Shown piece after piece: positions 54,741 to 61,295 of a stretch of 61,295 bases of DNA. Within the stretch, counting starts at the first letter, position 1; every line of letters begins with the position of its first letter. A program made the position numbers and the translations under genes. The notes below the pieces were generated by a model, which worked only from the letters and a program-made list of their open reading frames with translations, did not search any database and was not told the origin of the DNA. This DNA is from an uncultured Helicobacter sp. (GTDB lineage Bacteria > Campylobacterota > Campylobacteria > Campylobacterales > Helicobacteraceae), in assembly GCF_937893305.1 (NCBI RefSeq), contig NZ_CALBGN010000011.1, forward strand, positions 1 through 61,295. The letters run 5' to 3'.

Positions 54741-55834
54741 TAAAATCCAAGCTCTTTATACAAAGAGATTGCATATCTATCTGTCATAGATGCAATATAA
54801 TCTGCACACACACGATGTGTTTTTTCTCCACTAGCAATGCGTTCTTGTAAATCTTTTGGGAGCAAGCTAGTGTCATCGTTAAAACATTCATAAAGCTTAT
54901 GCACACAGCGTTTTCCCATAAACATTTTTCTAGCAATTTCTTCGTGGCGATAGAGTGTTTTAAACAAAATCTTTTTTAAGATTTTAATCTCTTTATTCAT
55001 TTCTTTTGTATGCGCAATAGGCAAAGAAGTTTCTGCTAGATACTCAAAACATTTAGGACTTTCTTGGTTAAAACTAGTAGTATTATCTAAAATATCATAA
55101 ACAAGCACAGTAATCAAACGCGAAGTAAAACGATGTCTAAAAATAGATTCCTTTTGTGTGATTTTCTCTTGTTGTTTTACATATTCTATTGCTTGATTAA
55201 CAAGGCAGCTATCCTTTAATGTTTCAAAAGTAATCAATCCATATTTAATCCCATCATCAATATCGTGACTAAGATACGCAATTTCATCAGATAAATCTAC
55301 AAGAATTGCTTCTAAACTTGGATGAAATTCTAGCCTAAAAACTTCTTTAATCTTTGCATTTAAAAAGGGCTTTTCATAAGGATAAGAATGCTTTAAAATT
55401 CCTTCTAATGTCGCAAATGTAAGATTTAATCCATCAAAATCTTTATAACGCTTCTCTAGTTTTGTAACCACACGAAACGATTGAAAATTATGCTCAAATC
55501 CATTGCTATACCCATATTTACGCATAATTCTATCTAATTCATCGCCCCCAGCGTGTCCAAAGGGCGTGTGCCCCAAGTCGTGCGCTAGAGCAATGGCTTC
55601 TGCTAATTCTGCATTTAATCCTAAATGTGTAGCTAAGGTGCGTGCAATCTGACTCACTTCTAAAGAGTGTGTTAAACGCGTGCGAAAATAATCTCCACTA
55701 TGATTTAAAAACACTTGTGTTTTATACTCTAAACGCCTAAAATACGAACTATGAATAATTCTATCTCTGTCTCTACTAAAGGGACTCCTAAAGTCTGGAT
55801 TTGCCAAATAAAAGCGTTGCGCTACAAATTCCAT
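54740..55834 (-). CDS. dgt: dGTPase-like dNTP triphosphohydrolase
   Basis: 364 residues of the HD-domain family: SPFSRDRDRIIHSSYFRRLEYKTQVF at the N terminus, then metal ligands THSLEVSQIAR, AHDLGHTPFGHAG, then LSDEIAYLSHDIDDG. It cleaves dNTPs to nucleoside and triphosphate, limiting the dNTP pool. It is a short (class 2) member. Terminates at the hairpin 54721-54740. Confidence 0.93.
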   Translation of the reverse strand: MEFVAQRFYLANPDFRSPFSRDRDRIIHSSYFRRLEYKTQVFLNHSGDYFRTRLTHSLEVSQIARTLATHLGLNAELAEAIALAHDLGHTPFGHAGGDELDRIMRKYGYSNGFEHNFQSFRVVTKLEKRYKDFDGLNLTFATLEGILKHSYPYEKPFLNAKIKEVFRLEFHPSLEAILVDLSDEIAYLSHDIDDGIKYGLITFETLKDSCLVNQAIEYVKQQEKITQKESIFRHRFTSRLITVLVYDILDNTTSFNQESPKCFEYLAETSLPIAHTKEMNKEIKILKKILFKTLYRHEEIARKMFMGKRCVHKLYECFNDDTSLLPKDLQERIASGEKTHRVCADYIASMTDRYAISLYKELGF

Positions 55835-55904
55835 ATTTTGCCTTTTTTGTGTTATTTTAGCAATTTTGCGTTAAGATTTGCAAAGTTTTTTAAAAGGGAT
55901 TATT

Positions 55905-56663
55905 ATGCAAGTTTTTAATAATGATTTTTTTTATGTTCTATGTAAGCCTTTTGGAGAATACCAAACAAATTGTTATTTAGCCATCAATAAAGCTACACAA
56001 GAAGCTTTAATTATTGATCCGGGCATTGGAGCAAGCTCGTGGGTGATTGACACACTTCAAAGCACACATTCCACTCCTCTTGCGATTTTAAACACGCACG
56101 GACATTTTGACCATGTATGGAGCAATGCAGAGCTTTTAGAATTTTTTCCACATATTCCTTTACTTTGCCCTTATGAAGATGCCTTTATGCTAGCAAATGA
56201 TTGCTTTAGCACAGGGCTACCAAACTCTATTCCAACACTTTTAGTTGGCGCAAAAGATTTTGATAAAATTTGTGAAAAAACCTCCAATACAGAAAATTTA
56301 GAGCGTAAAAATATTTTTAATTATGGGGATTTTATCATCACTTTTATCTGTTATCCCGGACATACACCCGGTTGTAGCGTTATTATCATTTACCACAAAG
56401 ATCACAAAAAAGATTCCACATTCTCTAATGCAGATTTACAACATCTTTCTAGTGGCAATAAGGTAATGTTTAGTGGAGATTTTGTTTTTAATCGTTCCAT
56501 TGGGAGAAGCGATTTTCCTTATTCATCACACATAGTAATGAAAGCAAGTTTGGAGAAGTTTTTAACCCTACAAGAGAATATGCTTGTTTTACCCGGACAC
56601 GGAGATGCTACAAGCGTTTTACAAGAGCAAAACAATATCCCCTTTTGGCTCCCACGCCTTTAG
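55905..56663 (+). CDS. Metallo-beta-lactamase-fold hydrolase (glyoxalase II-like)
   Basis: 252 residues with the metal sites THGHFDHVW, YPGHTPGC, GDFVFN and LPGHGD. It opens with PFGEYQTNCYL, typical of GloB-like hydrolases. The substrate is unclear (hydroxyacylglutathione or another thioester). The ATG at 55905 has AAGGGA 8 bases upstream; a longer frame lacks one. Convergent with the globin gene, overlapping it by 4 bases. Confidence 0.9.
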   Translation: MQVFNNDFFYVLCKPFGEYQTNCYLAINKATQEALIIDPGIGASSWVIDTLQSTHSTPLAILNTHGHFDHVWSNAELLEFFPHIPLLCPYEDAFMLANDCFSTGLPNSIPTLLVGAKDFDKICEKTSNTENLERKNIFNYGDFIITFICYPGHTPGCSVIIIYHKDHKKDSTFSNADLQHLSSGNKVMFSGDFVFNRSIGRSDFPYSSHIVMKASLEKFLTLQENMLVLPGHGDATSVLQEQNNIPFWLPRL

Positions 56664-57046
56664 TGTTTGTTTTCATAAAGCATAAATTTAAAGCGTTGCG
56701 CTATCATTTGCGCACGCTCTAAAATTTGTTTTGCAACGCTTTCACAAAAAACTTCTTTTAAACTCTCATCAAATAATTCTAGCCATATTTCAAAATATTC
56801 TCTAGGAAATGGTGGCAAGTCCAAATGCGCTTTTAAAGGCACACCAGAATAATCGCCTTCTCCTAGCAACATTCCTTGCCAAAAATTAGCAATCTTACGC
56901 TTATGTATCTCCCACGCTTCATCATTTCTGCCAATGACACTATTAAAAATCTCTCCTACACCGTTCTTATCGGTGCGAATTTTTGCATAAAAAATATTCA
57001 TTAAAATATCAATAGCTTCTTTACAAATCACATCAAATTTTTGCAT
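56660..57046 (-). CDS. ctb: Truncated haemoglobin, group III (Ctb-like)
   Basis: 128 residues with the group III trHb pattern: an early Phe-rich helix, IHKRKIANFWQGMLLGEGDY, the proximal histidine in AHLDLPP, and WLELFDES. In C. jejuni, Ctb is induced by nitric oxide through NssR and influences oxygen and NO handling. It is divergent from the Crp/Fnr-family gene at 57178, the same pair as Cj0465c-Cj0466. Confidence 0.9.
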   Translation of the reverse strand: MQKFDVICKEAIDILMNIFYAKIRTDKNGVGEIFNSVIGRNDEAWEIHKRKIANFWQGMLLGEGDYSGVPLKAHLDLPPFPREYFEIWLELFDESLKEVFCESVAKQILERAQMIAQRFKFMLYENKH

Positions 57047-57125
57047 TCTATCTCCTTAATAAAAACTCCATTGGTGGCTTTTTTATAAATTTTTGCAATA
57101 TTATCTAAAACATTATGTTTAAAAG

Positions 57126-57139
57126 TTGATAATAGTTAA
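57126..57139. promoter_or_regulatory. FNR/NssR-like binding site
   Basis: TTGAT-AATA-GTTAA lies in the globin/regulator gap, 39 bases from the regulator ATG. It fits the Crp/Fnr form TTGAT-N4-ATCAA/TTAAC-N4-GTTAA with one perfect half (GTTAA) and one TTGAT half. It would allow control of both divergent genes. Confidence 0.5.
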
Positions 57140-57177
57140 GTTTTTAGATAAAATAGGCTCAAACAAAAGGAGAAAAA

Positions 57178-57759
57178 ATGGAAGAGTATTTTAAACTACT
57201 TTATAATATAGGCTATAAACGATTTTTCAACAAAGATGAAATCCTATTTTTTGAAGGAGAAATCCCAAAAAAACTTTTTGTTTTATTAAGTGGAAAAGTT
57301 AGAATCTATAAAACAACGCAACCCGCTAAAGATATAGCCCCTAGAGAAAAAACGCTCCATTACATCAGTGCGCCAAATTTTCTAGCAGAAATGCCAAGTT
57401 TTTTAGAACAGCCATTTCCTGCAAGTGCAATTTGCATTAAAAATTGCGAAGTTTTAGAAATAGATCTTGAAACTTTTCAAAGACAATGCGCCAAAAATCC
57501 AATCTTTTCTCAACAGCTCATCGCTTCACTTTGTCAAAAAATCAAAATCCTAGAAGCTTCTATTGCGCAATCTCATCTAAACTTAAAAGAAAAATTAATG
57601 TCTTTTTTACAAGATAATGAACAAAATCTAAATACACTCACCCAACGCAAAATCGCAAAACATCTTAGCACAAGCCCAGAATCTCTTTCGCGCACGATTA
57701 GAGAGCTAAAGACACAAGGCAGAATCGAAACAAAAAAGGGGAAAATTATCTTAAAATAG
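57178..57759 (+). CDS. nssR: Crp/Fnr-family regulator, NssR-like
   Basis: 193 residues: a cyclic-nucleotide-binding-like jelly roll (about 15-120, FFEGEIPKKLFVLLSGKVRIY), a long dimerisation helix, and a C-terminal winged helix with TQRKIAKHLSTSPESLSRTIRELKTQGRI. There is no N-terminal Cys cluster, so it is not an Fe-S FNR. Divergent from ctb. In Campylobacter, NssR responds to nitrosative stress. Confidence 0.8.
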   Translation: MEEYFKLLYNIGYKRFFNKDEILFFEGEIPKKLFVLLSGKVRIYKTTQPAKDIAPREKTLHYISAPNFLAEMPSFLEQPFPASAICIKNCEVLEIDLETFQRQCAKNPIFSQQLIASLCQKIKILEASIAQSHLNLKEKLMSFLQDNEQNLNTLTQRKIAKHLSTSPESLSRTIRELKTQGRIETKKGKIILK

Positions 57760-57776
57760 ACCCTAAAAACTATTTT
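57753..57776. terminator. Hairpin between nssR-like and fliR
   Basis: AAAATAG and CTATTTT form a 7-bp stem with a 10-base loop, overlapping the stops of two convergent genes. Weak. Confidence 0.4.
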
Positions 57777-58542
57777 GAAAGAGAATTGTTAGCGCATCAA
57801 ATGCGCTTAAAAACTCCCTTTTAAAATGTAGCATAATCGCCGGCACAATCACAATAAGCACCGCAAAGGCAATAGCAATTTTTACAGGAAATCCAATAGC
57901 TAGCAAGTTAAATTGTGGATGTGCTTTCATAATCATTCCAAAAATAATATCACTTAATAAAATTAATGCAATAATAGGAAAAGACATTGTAAGACCAATT
58001 ACAAATAAATGAGAAAAAGATTTGATAATATATTCAATATAGTTTTGAGAATACATAAATCCACCCAATGGAATCTCTCTAACACTTTCTCCCACAAAAT
58101 AAAAAAAGAGATGATGATAATCAAGCCCTAGCATAATCAAAAGCGCAAGAAGCGTTAAAAGCTGTCCGACAATAGGTTTTTGTGCTCCAGTTACAGGATC
58201 ATAAGCATTTGCGATTGTTAATCCCATAGCAAAAGAGATTAACTCCCCACCAAAAGAAATCATACCAAACACAATTTGCAATGCCATAGAAGCAAGAAAT
58301 CCCAATAAAATCTCTGAAAGCCCAGCTACAATAAAACGCAAAATTGTCCAATCTGATGGCGGAACAACATCAAGAAGTGGAATAAAAAAAATCGTTAAAA
58401 AGAAAATCAAAGCACCTTTTAACTGTGCAGTAATAAGCTGATTTTCAAAAAAAGGAAAAAATGCGATAATTCCTGCAAAACGCAAAAGCAAAAGCAAAAA
58501 ATTTGCAACATTACCTTCTGTTAAGTACGCTAAAAGTTCCAT
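57763..58542 (-). CDS. fliR: Flagellar export apparatus protein FliR
   Basis: Integral membrane component of the flagellar type III export gate with FliP and FliQ. 259 residues with about six helices; family features include LRFAGIIAFFPFFENQLI, GELISFAMGLTIAN and the late SFPIIALILLSDIIFGMIMKAHPQFNLLAIGFPVKI. It follows the LolD-like ABC gene by 19 bases. Confidence 0.94.
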   Translation of the reverse strand: MELLAYLTEGNVANFLLLLLRFAGIIAFFPFFENQLITAQLKGALIFFLTIFFIPLLDVVPPSDWTILRFIVAGLSEILLGFLASMALQIVFGMISFGGELISFAMGLTIANAYDPVTGAQKPIVGQLLTLLALLIMLGLDYHHLFFYFVGESVREIPLGGFMYSQNYIEYIIKSFSHLFVIGLTMSFPIIALILLSDIIFGMIMKAHPQFNLLAIGFPVKIAIAFAVLIVIVPAIMLHFKREFLSAFDALTILFQNSF

Positions 58543-58561
58543 AGCTCCACCAAATTAAACC

Positions 58562-59200
58562 TTATTCAAGCGCGTTTAATGTGGTATTCTCAAGCCGATA
58601 AGCATACATTGCCTTTTTGGCTAAAATTGGATCATGTGTTGCAAAAACTAGTAAAGATTGCGTAAGTTGCACATAATCAAAAAGAAGCTGCATAACACTA
58701 AATGCCGTTTCTCTATCTAAATTTCCCGTAGGTTCATCTGCAAAAATGATTTTTGGACGCTTTGTTAAAATTCTAGCAATAGACAAGCGTTGTTGCTGAC
58801 CTCCACTTAGAGTGCCTACACTTTGGGATAAAATTTCAGAGATTCCAAAAAGACTTAAAATTTCTTCATCAATTTTTTCTCCACTTAATAATGATGCAAC
58901 TTCTAAATTCTCTTGCGCACTAAATCCAGAAAAGAGATAATGGGACTGAAAAATGATTCCAATGTCATTACGACGAAGTTCTAGTAGTTTATTTGCAGAA
59001 AGCGTGTAGATCTCATTATCAAAGATCCTAACTTCACCGCTTTTAGGCTTTAAAAAGCTTGAGAGAATGTGCAAAAGCGTGCTTTTACCGCTTCCGCTAA
59101 CTCCCATAACAGAAAGAATCTCTCCAGCCCTTAATTCCAAAGAGACTTTTTCTAAAATCTGTCGTTCATAGCCAAAAGAGAGATTTTTAGCTACTAACAT
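58562..59200 (-). CDS. LolD-like ABC transporter ATPase
   Basis: 212 residues with Walker A (GVSGSGKSTL), the Q-loop, signature LSGGQQQRLSIARIL, Walker B (IIFADEPTGNLD) and the H-loop ATHD. The sequence is of the LolD/MacB class, serving lipoprotein release or efflux with a permease not in this window. It starts 7 bases after the tsf stop and is likely co-transcribed with rpsB-tsf and fliR. Confidence 0.9.
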   Translation of the reverse strand: MLVAKNLSFGYERQILEKVSLELRAGEILSVMGVSGSGKSTLLHILSSFLKPKSGEVRIFDNEIYTLSANKLLELRRNDIGIIFQSHYLFSGFSAQENLEVASLLSGEKIDEEILSLFGISEILSQSVGTLSGGQQQRLSIARILTKRPKIIFADEPTGNLDRETAFSVMQLLFDYVQLTQSLLVFATHDPILAKKAMYAYRLENTTLNALE

Positions 59201-59207
59201 AGGCTAA

Positions 59208-60275
59208 CTAGCCAAGTTGCGCAGCAACTTCATCTGCGAAATTGCATTCTTGTTTTTCAATACCTTCACCAAGTTCAAAACGCACATATTCTACAACTTC
59301 AATGCAATCATTAAGTTCTTTTGATTTTTCTGCTAGCACTTGTGCGATTGTTTTTTTATCATCCATTACAAAGAATTGACCAAGCAGCGTTAATCTCTGA
59401 TCTAAAATTGTAGAATCTGCTTTAAAGCGTTCAATTTGACCCGGAAGAATTTTGTCCCAAATTGCCTCAGGTTTGCCCTGCGCTTTAAGCTCTGCTTTTA
59501 GGGCTTCTTCCTGTTTTGCTAAGATTTCATCTGTTAGCTCTAGCTGGCTAATATATTGTGGAATCTTATGCAGTGGCTTACCAAGTCTTTTTAGTTCTTC
59601 ATTTTCTTTTTCAAGTTCTGCAATAATTGCTGTCTTTTCAGCCTCTACAAAACCTTTATCAAAAGAATGATAAGAAATTACTTGTGGCTTCATTGCTGCT
59701 GCGTGCATACAAAGGTTCTTTGTAAGATCTGCCAATTTTGTAGCATTTGCTTCATTTTGACATTTAAGAGCAATAATAACACCCACGCGTCCATTTGAAT
59801 GCACATAAGCATTGACGATTCCGCTTCCTTGTGCTTCTACTTTTGCGATTCTTCTTACGACAATATTTTCACCAATTTTCGCAATTTGTGTTTTTAAATA
59901 TTCTTCAAATTTTGCACCATCAAGTTCTAAAGAGTGCAACTCTTCAGCAGTTGAAATATTAGAATCCTGCACCATTGCAATAGTTTTTGCACTCAACTCT
60001 TTAAAGCCATCATTTTTTGCAACAAAGTCCGTTTCAGAGTTAATCTCTGCCATACTTGCCTTTTTAAAATCGCTTGAAACTTGAATGCTAATTGCACCTT
60101 CAGCTGCAACTCTATCTGCCTTTTTTGCAGCCTTGCTTAAGCCCTTTTCTCTTAGATATTCTACAGCCTTTTCTAAATCGCCACCAACTTCCACAAGAGC
60201 TTTTTTACAATCCATCATTCCCGCATCTGTCATATCACGGAGCTGTTTTACTAATTGCGCGCTAATTTCTGCCAT
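59208..60275 (-). CDS. tsf: Elongation factor Ts
   Basis: Nucleotide exchange factor for EF-Tu. 355 residues, with the N-terminal UBA-like RDMTDAGMMDCKKALVE and the core NSETDFVAKND. Longer than E. coli EF-Ts (283), as in other epsilonproteobacteria. It follows rpsB by 9 bases. Confidence 0.97.
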   Translation of the reverse strand: MAEISAQLVKQLRDMTDAGMMDCKKALVEVGGDLEKAVEYLREKGLSKAAKKADRVAAEGAISIQVSSDFKKASMAEINSETDFVAKNDGFKELSAKTIAMVQDSNISTAEELHSLELDGAKFEEYLKTQIAKIGENIVVRRIAKVEAQGSGIVNAYVHSNGRVGVIIALKCQNEANATKLADLTKNLCMHAAAMKPQVISYHSFDKGFVEAEKTAIIAELEKENEELKRLGKPLHKIPQYISQLELTDEILAKQEEALKAELKAQGKPEAIWDKILPGQIERFKADSTILDQRLTLLGQFFVMDDKKTIAQVLAEKSKELNDCIEVVEYVRFELGEGIEKQECNFADEVAAQLG

Positions 60276-60284
60276 AAGTTCTCC

Positions 60285-61085
60285 TTATTCTGCACTTTGG
60301 GCATTTTGTGCGAAGTCTTCTTCGCTCATTGCTTCTTCAATCACTTCTTGTTTTTCTTCTTCACTTGCAGGTGCAACTTCTTCAGAACTTGCAACAACTT
60401 CACCACCGGCAATCGCACGCCCTTCAGTGATAGCTTCTGCCATTTCTTTGCAGAAAAGCTGGATAGAACGGATTGCATCATCATTTCCCGGAATTGGATA
60501 ATCCACTGCATCAGGATCACAATTTGTATCAAGTGGTGCAACAACAGGGATTCCAAGTCTTCTAGCTTCCGCAACAGCAATTTTTTCTTTTGCTGCATCA
60601 ATCACAAAAATCATATCTGGAGCTTTTTTAAGATGACGCACACCGCCAAGATATTGTGTTAATTTTTCTTTTTTGCGCAAAATCATTAATTTTTCTTTTT
60701 TTGTTAAAAGATCAATTTGTCCGCTAGATTCCATTTCTTCAATGATTTCAAGCCTTCGGATAGATTTTTTAATTGTTGAGAAGTTTGTTAGCATTCCACC
60801 AAGCCAACGATAATTTACATACGGAGCTTGCACGCTTTCTGCATACTGCTTTAGCGTCTCACTTGCTTGCTTTTTTGTCCCTACAAACATAATTGTTTTG
60901 CCCTCTGCTGCTGCATCACGCACGATATTGTAAGTGTAGCGGAAATAACGCAAAGTTTTTTGCAAGTCAATAATATGAATATTTTTTCTTACACCAAAAA
61001 TATATTTTTTCATTTTTGGATTCCATCTTCTTGTTTGATGTCCAAAATGCACACCACATTCCAAAAGATCTTTCATTGTTACCAT
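60285..61085 (-). CDS. rpsB: 30S ribosomal protein S2
   Basis: 266 residues with DLLECGVHFGHQTRRWNPKM, NIHIIDLQKTLRYF and a PVVAPLDTNCDPD segment. An acidic C-terminal tail (about 230-266, rich in Glu) extends beyond the core. First gene of the rpsB-tsf transcript; an AGGAG ribosome site is present. Confidence 0.97.
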   Translation of the reverse strand: MVTMKDLLECGVHFGHQTRRWNPKMKKYIFGVRKNIHIIDLQKTLRYFRYTYNIVRDAAAEGKTIMFVGTKKQASETLKQYAESVQAPYVNYRWLGGMLTNFSTIKKSIRRLEIIEEMESSGQIDLLTKKEKLMILRKKEKLTQYLGGVRHLKKAPDMIFVIDAAKEKIAVAEARRLGIPVVAPLDTNCDPDAVDYPIPGNDDAIRSIQLFCKEMAEAITEGRAIAGGEVVASSEEVAPASEEEKQEVIEEAMSEEDFAQNAQSAE

Positions 61086-61240
61086 AGTTTTCTCCTATTT
61101 ATGTTTTGGTTTTCCCTCCACGCTCCATAACGCAAATGCGCAACCTAACTAGGATTAGCGTGTGTGAGTTGATAAAATAAAAGGCGATTATTTTACTGAA
61201 AGTTTCTTTAAGTTTAGCTAAATTTAAAGAAAGAATAGGG

Positions 61241-61295
61241 TTACTCCCCCCTCCCCCTATGTCCTAAATCTGTAATATACTCTGCAAGTTGTTTG
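61241..61295 (-). CDS. C-terminal end of a gene continuing beyond the window
   Basis: The last 54 bases read on the minus strand as an open frame (KQLAEYITDLGHRGRGE, then TAA at 61243-61241). It is too short to identify. Two runs of G (6 and 5, separated by A) fall in its last codons. Nothing else is seen between 61086 and 61240 apart from AT-rich DNA, probably the rpsB promoter. Confidence 0.35.
   Translation of the reverse strand, partial: KQLAEYITDLGHRGRGE

Noticed and set aside
1..61295. CRISPR array
   Set aside because: No regularly spaced direct repeats of 23-40 bases with unique spacers were seen on either strand, and no cas-like proteins occur.

Overview
The window is about 61 kb of an AT-rich epsilonproteobacterial chromosome, almost certainly a Helicobacter. 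Several gene orders match what I recall of H. pylori: atpE-pnp-phosphoribosyltransferase-lptD-purD, purA with the FliJ-like and MotE-like flagellar genes, and tatD-riboflavin synthase-short FlhB. Other features point away from the gastric species. There is a PglB-type oligosaccharyltransferase, a Campylobacter-like Cts/type II secretion competence locus, a ctb/nssR-like globin pair and a hisZ-like gene. That combination suggests an enterohepatic Helicobacter near the H. pullorum / H. canadensis group. The species is an inference.

Layout. 1-1675: start of a phase-variable autotransporter (minus strand), out of frame here. 2.0-9.35 kb: tRNA-Leu, atpE, pnp, a phosphoribosyltransferase, lptD, an RDD protein and purD on the minus strand, preceded by a 6S-type RNA (purD RNA motif). 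9.7-21.4 kb, plus strand: a c-type cytochrome, hisZ-purA-fliJ-like-motE-like, rplM-rpsI, then a tightly packed chain of pglB-asnB-E1-like-midA-like followed by queuosine transporter-gmhB. 21.4-25.5 kb: comEA, then a fused restriction-modification/specificity pair (BcgI-like) that is phase-off through a G9 tract. 25.5-26.4 kb: a decayed stretch. 26.4-30.9 kb: the ribosomal operon rpsP-khpA-rimM-trmD-rplS, ffh, a short FlhB and riboflavin synthase. 30.9-32.4 kb: tatD and a paired SMR exporter. 32.5-40.6 kb: a divergent pseudopilin cluster and a GspL/M/C-D-E-F-like assembly platform, probably for DNA uptake.

40.7-50.3 kb is accessory and decaying. It holds a repeat protein with an EF-hand-like loop and several frame breaks, a nucleotide-sugar dehydrogenase, an ArsR/CPx-ATPase metal operon, an m5C methyltransferase with a G16 tract plus a second lesion, an REase with a tail fragment, a dead D12 adenine methyltransferase beside an intact REase-like gene, and a broken LprI-like gene. 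50.4-61.1 kb is mainly housekeeping: argG, an S4 protein, a nucleosidase-like protein, rlmN with a 30-residue membrane peptide, a DUF3298 protein, dgt, a metallo-hydrolase, the globin/regulator pair, fliR, a LolD-like ATPase, tsf and rpsB.

Three themes stand out. All three long G/C homopolymers sit at the 5' end of a surface-protein or R-M gene, and all three genes are unreadable in this assembly. Competence genes (comEA, the Cts-like locus) occur in a sequence visibly enriched, in all reading frames, for the hexamer GGAATC/GATTCC, which could be an uptake or methylation signal. N-glycosylation (pglB) is translationally coupled to asparagine synthesis (asnB).
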